Of a DNA stretch of 64,000 bases, positions 58,413-64,000 are shown piece after piece (the stretch's first letter is position 1; each line of letters begins with the position of its first letter). Location of the stretch: assembly GCA_028292485.1 (NCBI GenBank), contig JAQGMG010000047.1, positions 54,415 through 118,414 on the forward strand, written 5' to 3'. The position numbers and the translations under genes are program-made. The notes beneath the pieces were generated by a model. The model had not been told where the DNA came from, ran no database searches, and saw nothing but the letters and a program-made list of their open reading frames with translations. This DNA is from Rhodocyclales bacterium. GTDB taxonomy: Bacteria > Pseudomonadota > Gammaproteobacteria > Burkholderiales > Rhodocyclaceae.

Positions 58413-59294
58413 CTACTTGAGCTTCACCAGCGTTCCCACCAGTTGGACCAGGGCGCTCCTGCCCGCGACGTTGCACTCCACCTGCTTGTCATCAGGCGCC
58501 CACTGGTATTGGTAGTAGCTCCGGATGGCAACCAGTCCGTTGTATTTGTGTTCCTTGACGTCGTCGACCATGTTCTCCAGGGCATTGATGACTGCCTGCT
58601 TGCATGCCCCTTCCTTGCCGTACCTGCTAATGCTGGCGTCTTCTTCATACACGTTGGGCCCGACGCGCTCCGAGAATCCTGGCGCACCGCTATTGCCCCA
58701 GTGCACCGCGACGCCTTTCAGGATCTTCTGCGCCTCAGGCGATTCCAATATCGGTCCCAAGGGCAACAGGAGCGTATCGGCCGGCAACTGCCGATTGCGA
58801 ATGGCAGCCTGCTGTTCCGGATCATTCCTCATCTTCTCGAGATTCGTTGCTCCCGTACGCGTCTGCACGAAGGTTCCGCTCAGTACCACGTCGGTAGTCT
58901 TGAAGCCGATATCGCAGAGGAACATGTTTGTGTCATCTGAAGGCGTGCCTTGATACACGCCTTGCAGATCGGTAATGACGTCGTAATCGCGCAGCGATGC
59001 CGCAACGATCATATCGACCATGGCGTCTGCAAAGGCATCCATGCAATCCTGCTTCTTGCCTGACGCGAACATGGATGTTCCGAAATGGCTGCGCGTATAG
59101 GTATCCGGCTTGGCCCGCTCGACCACCTCGTCTTCCACCTTACGGCCTCCCCACAGAACCCTGAGTCCCGGCTTGAGAACCTTGCGTACCTCCGGCCGGT
59201 TCATGCCTTCCTCGATCGAAAATTTTGTGGGTTCCGCATGAGCGGTCAGCGTCAGGAATGAGAGCAGGGCGATGGACAGGAAATGGAGTCGCAT
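58413..59294 (-). CDS. Secreted protein with internally duplicated domain
   Basis: A 293-residue protein with a signal peptide (MRLHFLSIALLSFLTLTAHA). Two halves resemble each other. Half 1 is LKPGLRVLWGG, CMDAFADAMVDMIVAASLRDYDVI, CDIGFKTTDVVLSGTFV. Half 2 is LKGVAVHWGN, CKQAVINALENMVDDVKEHKYNGLVAI, CNVAGRSALVQLVGTLV. Single copies of this domain are often mis-annotated as excinuclease ATPase subunits; they are small exported proteins of unknown role. ATG 59294 was chosen for the signal peptide. Confidence 0.75.
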   Translation of the reverse strand: MRLHFLSIALLSFLTLTAHAEPTKFSIEEGMNRPEVRKVLKPGLRVLWGGRKVEDEVVERAKPDTYTRSHFGTSMFASGKKQDCMDAFADAMVDMIVAASLRDYDVITDLQGVYQGTPSDDTNMFLCDIGFKTTDVVLSGTFVQTRTGATNLEKMRNDPEQQAAIRNRQLPADTLLLPLGPILESPEAQKILKGVAVHWGNSGAPGFSERVGPNVYEEDASISRYGKEGACKQAVINALENMVDDVKEHKYNGLVAIRSYYQYQWAPDDKQVECNVAGRSALVQLVGTLVKLK

Positions 59295-59366
59295 GGTTGT
59301 TCGACAAGAAAAGAGGTGGTGCGATATTAGCGGATTCGGGCTTTTGGAAACATGAGCGCCGAGCAC

Positions 59367-59474
59367 GTAGGGTGGGTTCGGAGCGAAGCGACAACCCACC
59401 ATCGATCACGTCAGGAGCTCGCTATCGTGATTGGGTGAAAGGCGGTGGGTTGCTTCGCGAACCCACCCTACGAA
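59367..59474. repeat. REP pair left of the transposase gene
   Basis: GTAGGGTGGGTTCGGAGCG... (59368..59400) and the inverted copy GGTGGGTTGCTTCGCGAACC... (59444..59473). Each is a hairpin ending in CCCACC/GGTGGG. The same pair recurs right of the gene, with single related copies at 51293..51323 and a degenerate one near 55172. Confidence 0.85.
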
Positions 59475-59478
59475 ATCG

Positions 59479-60009
59479 TCACTCGCCGAACGTGTCGTTG
59501 TCGAAAGTCAGGTCGGCGCCCCAGTCGGGCGTGAGCAGACCCTGCTTGATGTAGCGGTGAATGGAGGAGTGCGGCCAGTCAGCTGGGCTTGCGATGTGGC
59601 CGTGTTTGACGGGGTTGTAGTGGATGTAGTCGATGTGATCGTTCAGATCTCGTTCATCGCGAATCGTGTGTTCCCAGAAGCGGCGTTGCCAGATGCCGCG
59701 CTCGCCTTTCGCCCCGCGCGAGGCATTGATGCGCTCATCCTTTGGCAAGGCGCGCGAGAACAACAGCTTGATCAGCCGCCAACGTTCCGGGTAATCCGTA
59801 TCTCCGGGCGGCAGCGTCCATATGCAATGTTGATGTTCGGGCAGTACGACCCAAGCCACGATCTCAAATGGCCGCGCGGCGCGCACCGTACGCACCGCTT
59901 CGCGCAGCACATCGACATGCCGCACCAACAAATCGCGGTCACGCTCCGGCAGATTCACCGTGAAGAAAAACGTCCCACCCGGCAAGAAGTTGCGTCGATA
60001 GTTCGGCAT
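59479..60009 (-). CDS. REP-associated tyrosine transposase (RAYT, Y1_Tnp)
   Basis: A 176-residue HUH-type single-strand transposase. The HUH pair is in PEHQHCIWTLP and the catalytic Tyr in YIHYNPVKHG. MPNYRRNFLPGGTFFFTVNL at the start and WQRRFWEHTIRDERDLNDH are family marks. RAYTs are thought to disperse REP hairpins; here it is flanked on both sides by matching REP pairs, so it probably made those in this genome. Confidence 0.92.
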   Translation of the reverse strand: MPNYRRNFLPGGTFFFTVNLPERDRDLLVRHVDVLREAVRTVRAARPFEIVAWVVLPEHQHCIWTLPPGDTDYPERWRLIKLLFSRALPKDERINASRGAKGERGIWQRRFWEHTIRDERDLNDHIDYIHYNPVKHGHIASPADWPHSSIHRYIKQGLLTPDWGADLTFDNDTFGE

Positions 60010-60094
60010 ACCCGAATCATGTCACGGCGAACGAGACCTCGTGATGCGCCGAAAGGGCAAGGAAGCAAGGAGCGTGTGGGATGGTGACGGAGAA

Positions 60095-60213
60095 GCGGTG
60101 GGTTGCTTCGCGAACCCACCCTACGCAAGTCGTCACTCGGCTGTCATGTTGCAATGTAGGGTGGGTTCGGAGCGAAGCGACAACCCACCGGGATAGTCGC
60201 CGAACCCACCTTA
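60095..60213. repeat. REP pair plus partial copy right of the transposase gene
   Basis: CGGTGGGTTGCTTCGCGAAC... (60097..60125), then GTAGGGTGGGTTCGGAGCG... (60158..60190), then a partial CGAACCCACCTTACGCG (60198..60214). Their order and orientation mirror those at 59367..59474. Confidence 0.85.
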
Positions 60214-60217
60214 CGCG

Positions 60218-60817
60218 CTACCAACCGTTGGAGCAGTTATGCCGATGAATTAATTCATGGTCAAGCAAAGCGTCTGTTCGGAATACAAGATTGTCGATAA
60301 GTGAGTGGCACGTTGCCACATAACCACCGTCGAGTTTCCCCTGCGTCACAAGGTGTGGGATGCCGTGGGGGACATTAAATCCATGTGCAAATGAATGTCG
60401 AACCTTCATTAGCCCATCAAAAAAATCTTTTGCAGACTGCGTGTTTGCGAACAACGGAGTGCATGACCAAGCTGGTGTCGGATCGATGCCAGTGATCGTA
60501 TGCACCAGCTCTCTGACCTTGTCCCACGAAGGGGTGTTCAAATCATCTGTTAGACGCTGAACAACATACTCAAATTGAGATATTAGTTGCCAAGGCCGTT
60601 TTGTAATTCCTGTTTTTGTCTTAAGGACAAATTCACGCAGGACGTTTTCAATGTATCCCTCCCAGCAGCCCACACCACAAGCTACTGAGGCCTTCAGGCA
60701 AGATTGTTCAGTTTCATCTGCAGTAGCAAAGAACGGTGGGATAGAAGAGGCTAGACCATACAAAACATCTCTTTGTTGTGCTGCAAGAGAATAGCTGTTG
60801 CGAGCTTGAGATGGCAT
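60218..60817 (-). CDS. HEPN-domain protein, candidate toxin RNase
   Basis: A 199-residue helical protein with an R-x4-H motif, Arg140-H-S-F-A-His145, in LMKVRHSFAHGFNVP. That motif is the catalytic signature of HEPN ribonucleases. The N-terminal LKASVACGVGCWEGYIENVLREFV resembles the RiboL-PSP/MAE_28990 branch. It follows the ParA-like gene by one base, with AGGA upstream of ATG 60817. With the ATPase it may form a two-gene defence system. Base composition is clearly more A+T-rich than the host genes around it. Confidence 0.7.
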   Translation of the reverse strand: MPSQARNSYSLAAQQRDVLYGLASSIPPFFATADETEQSCLKASVACGVGCWEGYIENVLREFVLKTKTGITKRPWQLISQFEYVVQRLTDDLNTPSWDKVRELVHTITGIDPTPAWSCTPLFANTQSAKDFFDGLMKVRHSFAHGFNVPHGIPHLVTQGKLDGGYVATCHSLIDNLVFRTDALLDHELIHRHNCSNGW

Positions 60818-60818
60818 G

Positions 60819-61847
60819 TCACATCCTGTCGACCAGTAACTTGATTGCCTTCTTGTATTTATCCAGCGATGACTTGTTGACTTGCACGATGTCGCCATCG
60901 ACATCGTGGTGACCTGGAGTCACGTCAGACAATGGACAGCCTTCCGAAGACGAGACCACTGCGACTGTGTGGTAGTCAGGCATATCAACAAAGAATCCTG
61001 CAGGTTGATGGTGAGAAACGAAAAGCTTCTTATTTTTCGTTCTAATTTCGGAAATGAGGCTCTTTATTGGCCCGGACTTGGCAAGCCATGCAGAGCTTGG
61101 TTTGCCCTTGTACATGGTGACTCTGTTGCTGACAAACGTATGAATCTTTGGCAGAGATAGAAGCTCTTCCGTAGCCCTTTTGTTGAAGCTAATTCTTGCG
61201 TAGGCAGCCAATTCACTTGAAGTTACGCCATATAGCAGGGCAAATATATTCTCGATACCACGTCTTGAACTGTCGTCGGCCGTGTACGGAACAACGACGT
61301 ACTCCGAAGCGCAAAGCGCGATTTGGGTATATATGGAAAAGCTAGGGTTGCAATCAATAAATGCTGCGACTTCATAATCTTGTTGATCGGAATATATTTT
61401 GTAAAAATCAAGCAGCCAGCTATTGACCTTTGACCAAGCATCCACCGGTAACGCCATTTGAGAGGCTTGACGAATTGCTTCGGACAGAAGCTCAAGCAAA
61501 TTGTCTCCAGGCAAAAGAGCGACGTTCTCGGGAATACGATTGTTGTACTCACGTGGAATTACGACAAAATTTGCGACTTCCGATAGAGGCATGAATGGCG
61601 ATGAGAGTCTCGCTTCAAAATAGCCACCAACTGAGCGGCGAGGTTTTTCCGAGTAGAACTCGCGAAGAGCGGTTGACGCGGAGTCTTTGCCACCCAGTAA
61701 CATTTCTGTCAGGTTTGCCTGCGGACAAAGATCCATTACAAGGACGATTTCGTCTGGATGCTCCATTGCGTACTCACATGCAACTGCAAAGGTAAGGAAG
61801 CTTTTTCCTACCCCGCCTTTGTTATTCCATAAAGCATATCGAGACAT
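60819..61847 (-). CDS. ParA-like P-loop ATPase paired with HEPN protein
   Basis: A 342-residue SIMIBI-class ATPase. A deviant Walker A, NKGGVGKS, lies at residues 9-16, followed by VLVMDLCPQANLTEML and the Walker B-like AAFIDCNPSFS. That is ParA organisation without an HTH. The long middle (IPENVALLPGDNLLELLSEAI) is unlike plasmid ParA. AAGG lies 7 bases before the ATG, in very A+T-rich DNA. No ParB or centromere-like repeats are nearby. It is co-transcribed with the HEPN gene; an activating or sensing role is inferred. Confidence 0.8.
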   Translation of the reverse strand: MSRYALWNNKGGVGKSFLTFAVACEYAMEHPDEIVLVMDLCPQANLTEMLLGGKDSASTALREFYSEKPRRSVGGYFEARLSSPFMPLSEVANFVVIPREYNNRIPENVALLPGDNLLELLSEAIRQASQMALPVDAWSKVNSWLLDFYKIYSDQQDYEVAAFIDCNPSFSIYTQIALCASEYVVVPYTADDSSRRGIENIFALLYGVTSSELAAYARISFNKRATEELLSLPKIHTFVSNRVTMYKGKPSSAWLAKSGPIKSLISEIRTKNKKLFVSHHQPAGFFVDMPDYHTVAVVSSSEGCPLSDVTPGHHDVDGDIVQVNKSSLDKYKKAIKLLVDRM

Positions 61848-61889
61848 ATGGCGACCTTATTATTGAAAATGAATAAATAATATTACCCA

Positions 61890-62122
61890 CTAATCGGCTT
61901 ATATCGAATCCGCTTAGGCCTCACTCCTTCTTCACCCAACCGCTTCTTCTTGCCCTCTTCGTACTCCGCGTAGTTGCCCGCAAAGAAGTCCACTGCGAAT
62001 TGCCTTCGCACGACAGGATGTGAGTGGCGATGCGATCTAAAAACCATATGTCATGTGAGGGAACGAGCACGCAGCCGACTGCGCTCGCCGCCCATGAAGT
62101 TGAAATGACCGCCGTACATGCG
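61890..62122 (-). pseudogene. Degraded duplicate of the ettA 3' end
   Basis: 61890..62077 aligns with the true ettA end (62831..63020) at nearly 90 percent by eye, with point changes and a one-base deletion. 62079..62122 then matches a segment further inside ettA (near 63170-63215), implying an internal deletion of about 150 bp. It cannot encode a product. It marks an earlier duplication or insertion at the ettA 3' end. Confidence 0.85.
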
Positions 62123-62123
62123 C

Positions 62124-62297
62124 CTACTTCAACGAAGCTTGTTTGCGCGCAATGTCTATGACTTTGCCATCTTTCTGCACATAGCAGGGCGTGTTGGTTG
62201 CTTCAGCAATCTGGCGAGCACGATTAGCAGCGCGCTTAATGGCTTGCATCGACCCCAGCATGTCTGGGTCTGTCGGAAGGCGCTTCTTGTCACTCAT
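62124..62297 (-). CDS. 57-residue partner of the zeta-like kinase
   Basis: [20 protein letters not shown] is followed by a basic helix ([28 protein letters not shown]). The ATG overlaps the kinase stop (ATGA), so both are translated together. Similar small proteins beside zeta-like kinases are familiar; they may be antitoxins. Function unproven. Confidence 0.7.
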   Translation of the reverse strand: MSDKKRLPTDPDMLGSMQAIKRAANRARQIAEATNTPCYVQKDGKVIDIARKQASLK

Positions 62298-62815
62298 GTA
62301 TCACTCCAGTCGATCAAACGGGGCTCGCTTTCCAGATTGTCGTAGAGCATCCAGTCATCTACAAGCGATTTGTAGGTGGCGTTGAAGTTATGCAGACCGG
62401 AAGCGAAGCGTCGGCGGATGACATCTGCCGGTATGTCGTGCCCGCCTTGCGCAACGCGCGCCGCGACGCGTGAGATGGCAACATCGACATTTGGCAGGCT
62501 GAGGAAGAAGAGCTTTACGCGATAGCCGCGTGTGCGCCAATCTGGAATCTGGCGTGCATAGCTCAAACCAGCCAACGTGGTTTCGAAGGCGAAGCTTTGT
62601 TCGGCAGCCAGCTTTTCCGCAATTTCCTTGAGCATGATGCGACCCGCTTTGACCGCGACCGCTTCAGGCGAAAAGGGCGAAAGCCCGGCGGCTATCAGGT
62701 CTGCATTGATGAAAACCGGGCAGTGCGCTTCTTGCGGCAGGAACTCGCGCGCAAAGGTGGTTTTGCCAGCCCCGTTGGGGCCGGCAATGATCACGATCTT
62801 GCGCTCGTCGCTCAT
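62294..62815 (-). CDS. Zeta-toxin-like P-loop kinase
   Basis: A 173-residue kinase with GPNGAGKTT (Walker A, residues 12-20) and FINADLIAAGLSPFSPE, as in zeta/PezT-like and AAA_33 proteins. AFETTLAGLSYARQI carries the ETT substrate motif, and the lid Arg residues are in VIRRRFASGL. True zeta toxins phosphorylate UDP-N-acetylglucosamine; this short chromosomal class has no confirmed substrate. It lies between the duplicate and the true ettA end, 8 bases downstream of the true ettA stop. Confidence 0.82.
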   Translation of the reverse strand: MSDERKIVIIAGPNGAGKTTFAREFLPQEAHCPVFINADLIAAGLSPFSPEAVAVKAGRIMLKEIAEKLAAEQSFAFETTLAGLSYARQIPDWRTRGYRVKLFFLSLPNVDVAISRVAARVAQGGHDIPADVIRRRFASGLHNFNATYKSLVDDWMLYDNLESEPRLIDWSDT

Positions 62816-62823
62816 GTCGATTA

Positions 62824-64000
<1,177 letters not shown>

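Noticed and set aside
60819..61847. ParA-like gene as a plasmid partition or integrative-plasmid marker
   Set aside because: No ParB, no parS-like or iteron repeats and no replication gene nearby; the immediate operon partner is a HEPN protein instead.

Overview
The window has two parts. Bases 1 to about 38.9 kb are most of a Mu-like transposable prophage. It lies with its repressor end at the right and its tail-fibre end running off the left edge. The remainder (about 39-64 kb) is bacterial chromosome. The high G+C content, the gene families and the dispersed ATTCCC-type and GGTGGGTT-type palindromic repeats suggest a betaproteobacterium, but nothing here fixes the genus.

Prophage layout, right to left in the direction of most transcription. 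A repressor (38061..38468, +) faces a Ner-like regulator (37517..37840, -) across an operator-rich region with four copies of TTCGCACTT and two other dyads. The early operon follows: transposase A, ATPase B, many small unknown genes, Gam and GemA. Then come the Mor/C-type activator and a small secreted protein, closed by a strong terminator (27331..27358). Beyond it are four late blocks: (i) an extra adhesin-like module (27230..23600) with an 18 x 20-residue repeat protein; (ii) lysozyme, holin, Rz/Rz1, terminase, portal and head morphogenesis; (iii) protease/scaffold, capsid, sheath, tube, chaperone frameshift and tape measure; (iv) DNA circularisation, baseplate and fibre.

Each late block starts at a copy of the same 18-bp palindrome (consensus GGCGGAARYRYTTCCGCC). 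In all four it is followed, exactly 23 bp downstream, by a -10-like hexamer. This is the geometry expected of Mor/C-activated late promoters. In three of the four, the predicted transcript would begin at the start codon itself, with no ribosome binding site. Cargo-type genes in the prophage are an Acb2-like cyclic-nucleotide sponge (anti-CBASS) between sheath and tube genes, and a membrane-protein moron on the opposite strand between head genes.

Chromosomal layout. From left to right: an SDR/LysR divergent pair; a DUF4139 protein; an ArsR regulator with an old-yellow-enzyme gene; an ACT-domain regulator; a fused double SRPBCC protein with its ArsR regulator; a GFA-type zinc protein; a lipoprotein followed by a 185-bp MITE inserted next to a bidirectional terminator; an RpiB-family isomerase; a class A penicillin-binding protein; a DUF4124 protein; a FucP-like sugar permease interrupted by one amber codon; a methyltransferase; a membrane-anchored Mrr-type nuclease; a VOC protein; L-asparaginase; a duplicated-domain secreted protein; and a REP-associated transposase flanked by its repeats. 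An A+T-richer island at 60.2-62.8 kb then carries a ParA-like ATPase + HEPN pair (candidate defence system), a degraded duplicate of the ettA 3' end, and a zeta-like kinase with a 57-residue partner. The window ends in ettA.
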